NCBI RefSeq assembly: GCF_900142125.1
Contig: NZ_FQZT01000002.1
Span: forward strand, 62,001-126,000
DNA length: 64,000 bases
Source of the DNA: Malonomonas rubra DSM 5091
GTDB lineage: Bacteria; Desulfobacterota; Desulfuromonadia; Desulfuromonadales; Geopsychrobacteraceae
Reading direction: 5' to 3'
Part shown: positions 54,292 to 63,861 of the stretch, one piece after another
Layout of the letters: each line of letters starts with the position of its first letter
How positions within the stretch are numbered: position 1 is the stretch's first letter
Position numbers and translations under genes: made by a program
The notes under the pieces: model-generated
Told to the model about the DNA's origin: nothing
Seen by the model: only the letters and a program-made list of their open reading frames with translations
Database searches by the model: none

Positions 54292-56736
54292 TCAATCTGT
54301 CGCCAGATCAACAATCTGATCGGTCACTTCGGTGAATGCTACATCGTGACTGATCAAAAACAGCTGATCGTACCAGTGCTCGGTCACTTCTTCACGGCCG
54401 ACATCAATAGCGCGAAACGCGTGAGCCAGATTTTCCCGTCGCTCTGCATCCAGGTTGGAAGTCGGCTCATCGAAAAACGCCACCCGCGCACCAATGGTCT
54501 GTAACAAAGCGAGACGCAGGGCGACAACGGCACTCATGGTTTGACCACCGGAAAGCTGATCATCGACCCGCTCGCGAAGGTCGCCATCAACCATATCCCG
54601 CAGCACGATCTGATAGTTCTCCCCCCAGCACAGCTCCTCTTCCTGCTCGGAAATCGTCCGATAAATCCGTTCCGCACGTTGACTGATCTCGCTGCGAAAG
54701 CGTTCCGACAGCTGTGCTGAAACGTTACGAAAAACCTTGTTCCGCAGAAATTTGAGCAGCTGTTCCTTTTCCTGATATTGAGCCACCTGGGCCTGTTTTG
54801 ACGCAATCTCGACCTGCACCTGCTGCAACTTTTCCAGTTCTCCCTGCAAACGGATGATTGCCGCTGCCAATTCTTTCAGCTTCTGCCGCCCCGTGCCAAG
54901 AGTTTCACGCAGGTTATCGTTCTGCTGCTTTAACTGCTGGTGTTGCTCCGGTTGATACTCCTGCTGCAGTTGCTGTAACTGGTGCTGCAGTTCCTGCTGT
55001 TCACCCTGCAACTGCGTGAGCAGAGACTGATACTTCCGCAACTCCTGCTGCCGGGCCTCCATTTCCACAGCAGCCTGCTGGTTGGCAAGAAAAAGATCGC
55101 GCGCCTGCTGATTCAACTGCTTCTGTTCTTCTGCGGCAGCAATATCCTCCTGCAGGCTTGTGAATGCTGAGAGTTGCCTGTGTTTTTCCGATAGCTGCTG
55201 CTCCTGCTCCTTCTGCTGCTGGCGGGAAACTTCCAACTGGTTTCGCCGCTGCTGATTTGCCTTCCGTCTAGCGCCCAGTTGCCGCAACTGCTGTTCAATC
55301 CCCTGCAACTTGATCTGTTCGGTTTTCTGCTGCTGCTCAGCAGCAACCATCTGTGCCTCTTTTGCCGTGGCCCTGCTCAACTCTTCCTGTAGCGTTGCAG
55401 TATGTTGATCAAGATCGGCAAGCTTGCCCGCGAAAAGATCTGTGGTTGGCACATCTCCGAGATTTTTGCATTCCTCCTGAAAAAATGGACAAATGCCGTC
55501 AGCCAATTTTTCCTGCCCTTCAGAAAGTCCGGCCCGCCGACCATCAAGTTGACCAAGCTGGCGGCGCAGATCATCAAGCAACCGGCGCTGCTGTGGCAGC
55601 TCGCCTGCTAACTTGGCAATTACTGGATCGACTCCCAGCTTCTGTTTCTCCTCAGCCAGCTGTAGATCCTGTTGCTGCAGCTCTTTTTCAGTTTCCTCGA
55701 TCGTCTGCTGTTCAGCTCGATAACGACTCTCAGCAGCAGCCTGCTGCTTTTCCCGTTCGGCAATGTCAAGCTCCAGTTGTCGCTGTTGTTGCTGCTGCTG
55801 TCGCAACGACTGCAAACGAGCCTCAGCCTTTTCAAACTCGTGCTTCCCGCCTTCGTTCGCCCGAACGATCTGCTCTGCCTGCTGGGCGTCATCGACCCGC
55901 TGCTTTTGCAAGGCAATCTTCTCCACACCATTTTGCAGACGTTGCTGCAGTGTGGCGATATCTGTCCGCAGCTGCTGCAACCGGTGCTGCTGACTCTCGT
56001 ATCGCTGGAGATCCTGCTGCAGCCGGGCCAGCTCCTGCTCCTGCTGTATGACCACGCCTTCCACCTGCTTCTGTTGATCTGTTACTGCAACCAGTTCCGC
56101 CTGTTTCTGTGGCAGAACGTCCAGCTGCTGCGTAAGTGGCTGCAACGCCGCCTGCAATTCGCGCAGTTTTCCTTCAATTGCTTTGCCCAGGTGTTTGGTT
56201 TCGTTGAAGGTTTTGCGCCAGGCGTCAATACCGAGAATTTCATCGAACTTGTCGCGGCGCTTGGTTGCCTGCTTGATGACAAAAGGACCGAGGAAATCGT
56301 GCTGAAAGGGGCCGATTACCAGCTCAAACTGCTCCGCCAGTGAACGACCGTTATCAAGGTTAAGCAGTTTTTTCAGACGGGATTCGGTCTCTTTACCATC
56401 CTTGTGCTCTTCGACCTCAAAGTCACCGCCGACCTGTTTTTCCAGCAGCCATTTCCCGGCGCCACCCACGGTTCGACAGACACGATAGTCATTCCCATCC
56501 GCTGGGCGAAAAACGAGTTTGATCTCGCCCCGTTTCGCCCCGATAGAGACAAAGCGGTCAACATTACCGACGAAGCTCTGGGCATCGACCCCGAACAGGG
56601 CGTAACCGATCGCTTCGAAAATAGTGCTTTTACCGATGCCGTTAGCACCGACCAGCACGTTGATGCCGGGAGAGAACTCCAGCTTGGTATCACGGTGCGA
56701 TTTGATATTTTTCAGCTCAACAGAAAGGATCTGCAT
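54292..56736 (-). CDS. sbcC: SbcC/Rad50-type SMC ATPase
   Basis: SbcC works with the SbcD nuclease to open hairpins and blocked DNA ends. From ATG at 56736 the 814-residue protein has Walker A GANGIGKST (residues 30-38), two long coiled-coil arms rich in Q, L, E and R (about 180-410 and 430-690), the signature QLSGGQTMSAVVALR and Walker B FFDEPTSNLD. At the centre of the coil, C416 and C423 (CPFFQEEC) replace the usual CxxC zinc hook. It starts 1 bp after the sbcD stop. An upstream frame to 56802 overlaps sbcD and was not used. Confidence 0.88.
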   Translation of the reverse strand: MQILSVELKNIKSHRDTKLEFSPGINVLVGANGIGKSTIFEAIGYALFGVDAQSFVGNVDRFVSIGAKRGEIKLVFRPADGNDYRVCRTVGGAGKWLLEKQVGGDFEVEEHKDGKETESRLKKLLNLDNGRSLAEQFELVIGPFQHDFLGPFVIKQATKRRDKFDEILGIDAWRKTFNETKHLGKAIEGKLRELQAALQPLTQQLDVLPQKQAELVAVTDQQKQVEGVVIQQEQELARLQQDLQRYESQQHRLQQLRTDIATLQQRLQNGVEKIALQKQRVDDAQQAEQIVRANEGGKHEFEKAEARLQSLRQQQQQQRQLELDIAEREKQQAAAESRYRAEQQTIEETEKELQQQDLQLAEEKQKLGVDPVIAKLAGELPQQRRLLDDLRRQLGQLDGRRAGLSEGQEKLADGICPFFQEECKNLGDVPTTDLFAGKLADLDQHTATLQEELSRATAKEAQMVAAEQQQKTEQIKLQGIEQQLRQLGARRKANQQRRNQLEVSRQQQKEQEQQLSEKHRQLSAFTSLQEDIAAAEEQKQLNQQARDLFLANQQAAVEMEARQQELRKYQSLLTQLQGEQQELQHQLQQLQQEYQPEQHQQLKQQNDNLRETLGTGRQKLKELAAAIIRLQGELEKLQQVQVEIASKQAQVAQYQEKEQLLKFLRNKVFRNVSAQLSERFRSEISQRAERIYRTISEQEEELCWGENYQIVLRDMVDGDLRERVDDQLSGGQTMSAVVALRLALLQTIGARVAFFDEPTSNLDAERRENLAHAFRAIDVGREEVTEHWYDQLFLISHDVAFTEVTDQIVDLATD

Positions 56737-56737
56737 A

Positions 56738-57982
56738 TCACCGATCCCCTTCCAGCAGTGCGAGCAATTCATCGCCGTCATTGACACCCTGCTGAACGGC
56801 ATCGCGCAGTCGCAGTGCCAGTTTGCAGAGTTCGTCCTCCTGCCCCTGGTAGTGGCTGTCGGCAGAAATCAGCTCGTGCAAAACATCCTCTTCGATCTCG
56901 CTCAAACTTTTCTTTTCATCATCAGCAGAAGCCGATTTCGTGTGTAGGCTGAGTTGATTTTTCACTTCCAGGTGCAACGGATTCGCGAAGTCCGCCAACG
57001 CGGCCTGTAATCGTTCACGTCCCAGCTCGAAAGGATGAAATTTCACCCGCCCGGTCAGTTTCAACTCCAATAGCGGTTGACGGGAATCTTCGTTGTCGGC
57101 CAACAGCGCAGTGACCTGTTCAACCACCCGTTGCAAAGCCTCTGCTGCGTTCGTTGTTCCGTCCAGATCGACCTTTTCAACATGCATCGGCCGGGGGTCG
57201 GTGGGAATAAATGCAGGGGTAAAGCCGCCGTCTTCAACCTCCACCAGGTAGTAGCCTTTATCATACTTCTGCTCACCGAAATTGACCCGCTCCGGCGAAC
57301 CGGGATTGTAGGCATACCCGTTGCCTGCAGGTGTTTCGACAACATAAGGTTTGTGGCCGTGACCCAGCGCGACATAAGAAAAAGTCTCAGCCAGCGGGTG
57401 GGCCTCTTCCGGCTTCATGTTACCGATTTCGACCGGCGAATAAGTCCAGACGCCAACGTGAAACAGCAGCAGGTTGTTCTGGGTCTCGACGGCCTTACAG
57501 ATCCGCTCGACATGATTTCCGGCCTGGGCGCCGATGTAGCCAACACCATAGATATTCAGGTCACCGATCTGTAAATGGCCACCACAGCCTTCTTCAACAT
57601 CAAAAGGAGCAAAATGATAGCCCCCCTCTTCCGTACGCTGCGGCCTTAGCAGGCAAATGTAACCGAGCTGTGAAAGGGCTTCCATCCAGGAGACATTGTC
57701 GCGCCGATGCACCCAGTCATGATTTCCTTCGATGGCGATGCAGGGAATCCCGGCGTCCTTGAGTGGCTGCAGTGTCTCGATGGTCCGGGCGAACGTTTTT
57801 GGCAGAATCTGGCCGACGTGGAACAAGTCACCGCCGATCAGCATGAAATCAACCTGCTTATCGACGGCGTCGGCAACGATACCGGACAACATCTGAAAGA
57901 AATCTTCGTAACGTTGCTTTTCTGCAAAAACGCTGCGATAGGTTTTACCGAGATGAATATCTGAACAGTGGATAAATCGCAT
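56738..57982 (-). CDS. sbcD: SbcD/Mre11-type DNA exonuclease
   Basis: This 414-residue metallophosphatase-fold nuclease shows all family motifs: CSDIHLGKTYR, GGDLFHVGQ, EGNHDW, FHVGVWTYS and GHGHKPYVVET. It is the partner of the SbcC-type ATPase encoded directly after it. ATG at 57982 has GAGAG a few bases upstream. TTG at 57985 is an alternative. Its C-terminal helical part probably docks on the SbcC coils. The pair and the AddAB-like pair together make this a double-strand-break repair neighbourhood. Confidence 0.9.
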   Translation of the reverse strand: MRFIHCSDIHLGKTYRSVFAEKQRYEDFFQMLSGIVADAVDKQVDFMLIGGDLFHVGQILPKTFARTIETLQPLKDAGIPCIAIEGNHDWVHRRDNVSWMEALSQLGYICLLRPQRTEEGGYHFAPFDVEEGCGGHLQIGDLNIYGVGYIGAQAGNHVERICKAVETQNNLLLFHVGVWTYSPVEIGNMKPEEAHPLAETFSYVALGHGHKPYVVETPAGNGYAYNPGSPERVNFGEQKYDKGYYLVEVEDGGFTPAFIPTDPRPMHVEKVDLDGTTNAAEALQRVVEQVTALLADNEDSRQPLLELKLTGRVKFHPFELGRERLQAALADFANPLHLEVKNQLSLHTKSASADDEKKSLSEIEEDVLHELISADSHYQGQEDELCKLALRLRDAVQQGVNDGDELLALLEGDR

Positions 57983-58092
57983 CAATTCTCTCTTTAGAGT
58001 TTATTGCTTCGAGATGAGGAACAATAACAACTTGTCTTGACTCGGCAAAGTACAAACTGACTCTGCTTTCCTGGAACAAACCGCAAAACCCA

Positions 58093-58122
58093 CTTGTTTA
58101 AACAAGCAAACTCAAGTACAAT
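58093..58122 (+). promoter_or_regulatory. Promoter of the lipoprotein-kinase operon with overlapping palindrome
   Basis: TTGTTT (58094-58099), 17 nt, TACAAT (58117-58122). The perfect 14-bp palindrome CTTGTTTAAACAAG (58093-58106) covers the -35, so a repressor site is plausible. It lies in the spacer divergent from sbcD. Confidence 0.6.
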
Positions 58123-58150
58123 ATTTGCAAAATTTAATAAATGGTATTTT

Positions 58151-58930
58151 ATGCTTAAACAAATCCTCTTGATCATACTTTGTTTTTTTCTTCTCGTTGC
58201 TTGCGACATGCAAGAGTACCCGGCCCCACCCGGATCTGACCGCAAAGAAATTCTGATTTACAGTGGCATGACCATGATCAAACCTTTGCTCGAAGTCAGT
58301 AAACTTTTCGAGCAGCAGGAAAATTGCGTGGTGAAAATCACCTACGGCGGCTCAGGGCATATCATGAGATCGGTGCAGATCAACAAGATCGGCGATCTTT
58401 TTTTCCCGGGCAACAAATTGTACATCGATGAACTGGCTGAGCAAGAGATGATCGAGGAAACAGCACTGGTTGGCTACAACCAGGCAGCTCTCTTTGTTCA
58501 ACCAGGCAACCCGAAACAGATCACTCCCGACCTGCATAATCTCACCGACGCCAGGTTCAATGTCGTCATCGGTAGCGAAACATCTGGAGCCATCGGCCGC
58601 GAGACCAAACGGATACTGGACAATTTCGGCATCTACCAACAGGTGATCGACAATGCTCTCTATTTGACCACCGACTCAAAAGGCTTGAACAGGGCAATGA
58701 GGAGTCATGACGCCGATCTGGTGATGAACTGGAAAGCGGTCGGCTATTTTCCCGAAAACAAAGGGAAAATGGAAATATTACCGCACCCTGAGGAGCCGCT
58801 GCACCGGCGCCCATTAGTGATTGGCACTTTGCGCTACAGCCAGAACCCAAAACTGGCGGGTAAATTCCTGCGACTGATCTCTTCCGAGACCGGTCAACAG
58901 ATTTTCCAGAAATTCGGCTTCCTGGACTGA
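58151..58930 (+). CDS. Periplasmic solute-binding lipoprotein
   Basis: From ATG at 58151 the 259-residue protein has a lipoprotein signal (LLIILCFFLLVAC, lipidated C18). A type II solute-binding fold like ModA/PstS follows: EILIYSGMTMIKPLLEVSKLFEQQENCVVKITYGGSGHIMRSVQ, LFVQPGNPKQITPDL, GSETSGAIGRETKRIL. No permease or ATPase gene is near. The next gene, 7 bp on, is a hybrid kinase with a periplasmic domain, so it is probably the ligand-sensing partner of that kinase. An upstream in-frame start at 58094 lies within the promoter and was rejected. Confidence 0.82.
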   Translation: MLKQILLIILCFFLLVACDMQEYPAPPGSDRKEILIYSGMTMIKPLLEVSKLFEQQENCVVKITYGGSGHIMRSVQINKIGDLFFPGNKLYIDELAEQEMIEETALVGYNQAALFVQPGNPKQITPDLHNLTDARFNVVIGSETSGAIGRETKRILDNFGIYQQVIDNALYLTTDSKGLNRAMRSHDADLVMNWKAVGYFPENKGKMEILPHPEEPLHRRPLVIGTLRYSQNPKLAGKFLRLISSETGQQIFQKFGFLD

Positions 58931-58937
58931 GAACGTT

Positions 58938-61900
58938 ATGTTGAGAAATTTACAGAAGCATATCGTTGCCCAGATAGTCCTGCTGCTTATCTTTGTTTTT
59001 GTCGTTTTTTTCGGTCTGCGCACCAGCAACTATCTCCTCCAGAAACGCAGTCATTACCTGAGCAGTTTGGTTGCCAATGAACAAACCAAGCTGGAAATTT
59101 CCCACCTTTTGCAGAAGAAATTGCTGCAGCTCAACATAAAGCTGCACGACATGTCCAACGCGAACAGCGGTTCGGAACTAAACAGAATCGTTGACAGTTT
59201 CCAGCAACTGAGAATACAGATCGACCATATCCTGAAAGTTCTTGAAGCTGGGGGTATCTGGGAAGAGATTTATCCTGTCAATTTTGGTGACGAAGAGCTG
59301 ATATCCAGGAAACTTAATTATATCAATTATCAGCAGCAAAAAATCGATCTTCAGATCATCGAAATGCGGGCCAAACTCGTAGAGCTGGATACAATCGTTA
59401 CAAATTTCCAAGGTCTGGTGGAAACAAAGATTGCGGCATTCAGTAACTCCAACGCTCTGAGCTTTTCTGCCGTTATCAGTAAAGTCGGTCATTATTACAA
59501 AGGCGTTGAGCCTTTCTTTGTCCGCATTCTTGAGAATTCCAACCGGTTGCATTTTGAAAGCAAGCAGGAAATGGAGCGGATTCACCAGATTCATACAAAC
59601 TTCACCAGTAATTATAGAAAAATTGAGATATCTACCAGAGTAGCTGCCACCCTGATGTTGCTACTTATGGGCTGGCTAGTGGTCCGTTCGAGTCGCAGCA
59701 TTCTTCGTGAGAGAGACCATTTCCAGAACCTGCTGCTTGAGACAAACGAAAACCTCGAGCAGTTGGTGCACGACCGTACACAAAAACTGGAAAAGGAAGT
59801 CGAAGACCGCAAACTGGCAGAAATCCAGCTCACCGAACAGGCGGAATTTCTCCTCAGCACCATTGAGTCGCTGGCCCATCCCTTTTATGTCATCGATGTT
59901 GCAAGCTTCGAGGTTGTCATGGCCAACTCAGCCACTGGATTGGCTCATGATACCGCCGGAATTACCTGCCATGCCTTGACCCATGACAGCTCGACTCCTT
60001 GCGACAGCAAAGAGCATCCATGTCCACTACAGTTGGTCAAAAAGACCGAGAAACCTGTCGTCGTTGAACATACCCATGTCAATCTACAGGGAGAAAAAAG
60101 GATTGTTGAAGTCCATGGGTACCCGATTTTCGACACCAATGGACAGCTGGTCCAGATGATCGAGTATTCACTTGATATCACCGATAAAAAAGAGGCTCAG
60201 CAGGCCCTGCAGGAAGTAAACGAGCAACTCGAAGATAAAGTCCGTGAGCGCACTGCCGAGCTGGAGGAAGAAGCTCGTCAACGCCGGGATGCCCAACTGA
60301 AGCTGGCCCAGAGCGAGCTGCACTTCCGTCGCTTGATCGAAAATGTTTCCGACCTGATCGCGATCGTCGATGCGGCAGGCACAGTCACCTACATCAGTCC
60401 TTCGGTCGAAACTCTGCTCGGCTACAAACAACAGCAGGTCATCTCCCGCAACGTACGCGAACTTGTCCACCGGGAAGACCTGAAAAACATTGCGATTGAG
60501 CAGCTGCACAAAGACTATGGTGTGACATCCCCCATGACCCATCGCATCCTTGCCAGCAACGGGGGGTATCGCGTCATGGAAACCTCAATCCGTAAATTCG
60601 ATCAGATCGACGGCAATGACGAATACATCCTCACCTCACGGGATATCACCGCCAGAAAAGAAGCGGAAGAGGAAAACCTGAAGCTGCAGATGGTGGTCGA
60701 GCAATCCCCCAGCAGCGTGGTCATGACCGACATCGAAGGGAATATTGAGTATGTCAATCCTGCTTTCGAAAAGATTACCGGCTACCGTTTTCAGGAAGTG
60801 GCCGGGAAAAATCCTAACCTTCTAAAATCAGGCCGAACAGATCCAGTCAAATTTACCGAACTCTGGCAAACCATCAAAGCAGGGAATATCTGGCAGGGTG
60901 AGTTCATCAACCGCAAAAAGAATGATGAGCTGTACGAAGAGTCTGTGCAAGTGATTCCGATCCTCGACTCCTGGGGTGAAATCAAACATTTTGTCGCCGT
61001 TAAAGAAAATATTTCTGATCTAAAGAGAGCCCAGCAGCAAGCGGAGAGTTCGAACCGGGCAAAGTCAAAGTTCCTCTCGCAGATGAGCCACGAACTGCGT
61101 ACGCCGTTGAACGCGATTAACGGGTTTTCCCGACTGATGCTGACAAGCAAAAAGAACCCGCTCAACGATAAACAACGGGACATGACGGAGCAGATCAACT
61201 CCGCCGGTAAACACCTGTTGCAACTGATCAATGAGGTCCTCGATCTGGCAAAGATAGAAGCAGGTGAATTTTCTCTGAACATTGAACCGCTTGATCCGGG
61301 CCCTGCCATCGAAGAATCGCTGTCATTGATAAAGCCGCTGGCTGATGAACAGAACATCCGTATCGAAGCTGACGACCCAAATCATTTACCACTGGTCAGA
61401 GCTGACATGATTCGTCTGAAACAGATTCTCCTTAATCTGTTGTCGAACGCCGTCAAATACAACAAACAAAACGGCACTGTGACAATTCGCCTCAATGAAG
61501 AAGTCCCTGGCCTGCTTTGCTTCGAAGTCACCGACAACGGAATTGGCATTGCCGAAGAGAAAAAAAGGGACATTTTCACCCCCTTTGCCCGCGTTGTCGA
61601 CAACCAGGAGGCCATTGAAGGGAGTGGTATCGGCATGACCATTACCAAGCAACTGGTCGAAGCTATGGGCGGCACTATCGATTTTGAAAGCACTCTCGGA
61701 AAAGGTAGCAGCTTCTGGTTTACTCTGCCGCTGGCAGCAACAGAAAGCGTTCAGTTAAAACCGCAGGAGATAAAGCAAGAAGCTCCTCAGAGCCTCCCCG
61801 TCAGCACTAAAAAAGAACAGAATGTCCTCTATATAGAGGACACTCCTGTCCACACCGATTTAATGCGTGTTTATTTTTCCAAGTTAGCCGGATTCAAATT

Positions 61901-62198
61901 ACAGGTTGCGGAAACGGGTGAAGATGGCATGGAGCAGGCTCTGGCTGATCCGCCCGATCTGATTCTACTTGACCTGTACCTGCCGGGTATCGACGGTTTT
62001 CAGGTTTACCGTAAGTTGAAAGGGCACAGCTCCACCGAATTCATCCCGGTTATTGCTGTGACAACAATAATCGGTGAGGAGGGTGAACCTCTCCGAAGCA
62101 AGATAGAAAAGCTCGGTTTCAACGGCCTTCTGCCCAAACCGTTCGATTTTGACAAACTGATAAAAGTGCTGCAAAAGAATCTGGAGATAGAGATATGA
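58938..62198 (+). CDS. Hybrid histidine kinase with PAS domains
   Basis: The 1086-residue protein has two membrane helices (about residues 10-32 and 234-254) around a helical periplasmic sensor domain. A coiled-coil follows, then three PAS domains (about 300-420, 455-575 and 580-700). The dimerisation domain has phosphorylated H718 in SQMSHELRTPLNAINGFSRL, and the ATPase has LLSNAVKYNKQNG, EVTDNGIGIAEE and GSGIGMTITKQLVEAMGG. A C-terminal receiver carries D1012 in LLDLYLPGIDG. It lies between the solute-binding lipoprotein and the HD-GYP regulator, overlapping the latter by 4 bp, so signal flow lipoprotein to kinase to regulator is likely. Confidence 0.9.
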   Translation: MLRNLQKHIVAQIVLLLIFVFVVFFGLRTSNYLLQKRSHYLSSLVANEQTKLEISHLLQKKLLQLNIKLHDMSNANSGSELNRIVDSFQQLRIQIDHILKVLEAGGIWEEIYPVNFGDEELISRKLNYINYQQQKIDLQIIEMRAKLVELDTIVTNFQGLVETKIAAFSNSNALSFSAVISKVGHYYKGVEPFFVRILENSNRLHFESKQEMERIHQIHTNFTSNYRKIEISTRVAATLMLLLMGWLVVRSSRSILRERDHFQNLLLETNENLEQLVHDRTQKLEKEVEDRKLAEIQLTEQAEFLLSTIESLAHPFYVIDVASFEVVMANSATGLAHDTAGITCHALTHDSSTPCDSKEHPCPLQLVKKTEKPVVVEHTHVNLQGEKRIVEVHGYPIFDTNGQLVQMIEYSLDITDKKEAQQALQEVNEQLEDKVRERTAELEEEARQRRDAQLKLAQSELHFRRLIENVSDLIAIVDAAGTVTYISPSVETLLGYKQQQVISRNVRELVHREDLKNIAIEQLHKDYGVTSPMTHRILASNGGYRVMETSIRKFDQIDGNDEYILTSRDITARKEAEEENLKLQMVVEQSPSSVVMTDIEGNIEYVNPAFEKITGYRFQEVAGKNPNLLKSGRTDPVKFTELWQTIKAGNIWQGEFINRKKNDELYEESVQVIPILDSWGEIKHFVAVKENISDLKRAQQQAESSNRAKSKFLSQMSHELRTPLNAINGFSRLMLTSKKNPLNDKQRDMTEQINSAGKHLLQLINEVLDLAKIEAGEFSLNIEPLDPGPAIEESLSLIKPLADEQNIRIEADDPNHLPLVRADMIRLKQILLNLLSNAVKYNKQNGTVTIRLNEEVPGLLCFEVTDNGIGIAEEKKRDIFTPFARVVDNQEAIEGSGIGMTITKQLVEAMGGTIDFESTLGKGSSFWFTLPLAATESVQLKPQEIKQEAPQSLPVSTKKEQNVLYIEDTPVHTDLMRVYFSKLAGFKLQVAETGEDGMEQALADPPDLILLDLYLPGIDGFQVYRKLKGHSSTEFIPVIAVTTIIGEEGEPLRSKIEKLGFNGLLPKPFDFDKLIKVLQKNLEIEI

Positions 62199-63319
62199 CA
62201 AGCAACAACGATCTGGACGATCTCGTCCTGAGCAGTTCGCTGAGCGATATCCATAACGCAAAAATACTGATCGTCGACGACAATCCTTCCAATGTTGCTT
62301 TGCTGGAAGCGGTACTGGAAGAAGATGAGTACGAAAACATCTACACCACGACAGATCCGTTTCAGGTTCTACCTCTGTACATGCGCCATCGCTTCGACCT
62401 GATCTTGCTCGACATCCGTATGCCCGGCATGTCCGGAATCGAGGTGCTGGGGCAGTTTGCCGATATTATGCAGGAGGAATACCTTCCGATCATCGTTCTT
62501 ACCGCACAGACCGATCAGGAAACCCGTCAGCAGGCGCTCTCCGCCGGGGCGAAGGATTTTCTCACCAAACCGTTCGAGGATTGGGAGGTCCTGCTGCGCA
62601 TCCGCAACACCCTGCAGACCCGCCTCTACTACACACGTCAGGTTATCCGTGCGGACCTGCTGGAGAGCGAGGTTCGCGAACGGACCAATGAAATTCGCCG
62701 GACACAATTCGAGATCGTCCGTCGCCTTGGCGCAGCCGGGGAACTTCGCGACAACGAAACCGGCGCCCATGTCCAGCGCATGAGCCACACCTGCAGCCTG
62801 CTCGCTGCCAAGCGTGGGCTGGGGCAGGAGTTTTCTGAACTTCTACTGCACGCCAGTACCATGCATGATGTCGGTAAAATCGGCATCCCCGATGACATTC
62901 TACTCAAACCGGGAAAACTGACTGATGATGAATGGGTCCTGATGCGCGAGCACCCACGAATCGGGGCGAGGATCATCGGCGACAACCCTTCAAAAGTCAT
63001 GCAGTTGGCACGGGAGACTGCTCTCTACCATCATGAAAAATGGGACGGAAGTGGCTACCCCAATGGAATATCTGGAGAACAGATACCGATTGCAGCACGT
63101 ATCGCCGCGGTCAGTGACGTTTTCGACGCACTCACATCAGAACGCCCCTACAAACATGCCTGGCCAGTTGAAAAAGCAGTCACCCTCCTTAAAGAGGAGT
63201 CCGGAAAACATTTCGAACCGGTCTCTGTCGATCTGTTCATCGACAACCTGCCAGAAATATTACAGATCAAAGATCGTTTCCTCGATCAGGAAACTTTTAA
63301 CAGTCCGGCACCGGCGTAA
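62195..63319 (+). CDS. HD-GYP response regulator, cyclic-di-GMP phosphodiesterase type
   Basis: The 374-residue protein is an N-terminal receiver (D28-D29, phosphoacceptor D73 in LLDIRMPGMSG, K in FLTKPF) joined by a coiled linker to an HD-GYP domain: HASTMHDVGKIGIPDDILLKPGKL, then HHEKWDGSGYPNGISGEQIPIAARIAAVSDVFDALTSERPYK. HD-GYP and metal-binding histidines are intact, so cyclic-di-GMP hydrolysis is expected. It is the likely output of the preceding hybrid kinase. Confidence 0.92.
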   Translation: MTSNNDLDDLVLSSSLSDIHNAKILIVDDNPSNVALLEAVLEEDEYENIYTTTDPFQVLPLYMRHRFDLILLDIRMPGMSGIEVLGQFADIMQEEYLPIIVLTAQTDQETRQQALSAGAKDFLTKPFEDWEVLLRIRNTLQTRLYYTRQVIRADLLESEVRERTNEIRRTQFEIVRRLGAAGELRDNETGAHVQRMSHTCSLLAAKRGLGQEFSELLLHASTMHDVGKIGIPDDILLKPGKLTDDEWVLMREHPRIGARIIGDNPSKVMQLARETALYHHEKWDGSGYPNGISGEQIPIAARIAAVSDVFDALTSERPYKHAWPVEKAVTLLKEESGKHFEPVSVDLFIDNLPEILQIKDRFLDQETFNSPAPA

Positions 63320-63402
63320 ACTTTCTCCTATTCCGGCCTTGCTGTCGCAGCGGTTCTCCCCTATGATCAGCAGCGACTTTTAACTGACGGAAAGGCAATA
63401 TC

Positions 63403-63861
63403 ATGGCGACCAAGCTGGATGAGGCATTGGCTCTCGGCGCAAAGGATCCGAAAGCACAACCACTCTATTACGATCTGTTTCTGAACTCACTCTTCTTCAT
63501 TCCTGTCATCGAAGAAAAAACTGCAGAGAATGATGAAACAAAAAATGATGTGAATGAAGATGACGGCTCGCTACCGCTGCTGGTACAGGCGAACGGCAAT
63601 GAATACCTGATGCTGTTCGACACCATAAAGCGGCTACAGGATTGGGCGGACGATTCAGTGAAATACGCCGCACTGCCCGGTCATGCCGTCACTGAGATGT
63701 CTCTTCCGAATCTTTACTGGGCTTTGAACTATGGAACCGAGCATCAGAAGATGTTCGAGCCGAAAGAGATCGCCTGGCTTAAAGAAATCGTCCGCCAGAC
63801 CAAGGACGCAAGCGAAGAGCAGGAAAAGCAGGAAGAACCGAACCAACAGGACACAGAATGA
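63403..63861 (+). CDS. SseB N-terminal-domain protein
   Basis: This 152-residue acidic protein resembles the SseB N-terminal domain (LYYDLFLNSLFFIPVIEE; LPLLVQANGNEYLMLFDTIKRLQDWAD; PNLYWALNYGTEHQKMFEPKEIAWLKEIV), with a charged, probably disordered tail. The family includes proteins of unknown function and regulators in other bacteria. It ends overlapping the next gene by 4 bp, so the two are coupled. There is no signal peptide. Confidence 0.75.
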   Translation: MATKLDEALALGAKDPKAQPLYYDLFLNSLFFIPVIEEKTAENDETKNDVNEDDGSLPLLVQANGNEYLMLFDTIKRLQDWADDSVKYAALPGHAVTEMSLPNLYWALNYGTEHQKMFEPKEIAWLKEIVRQTKDASEEQEKQEEPNQQDTE

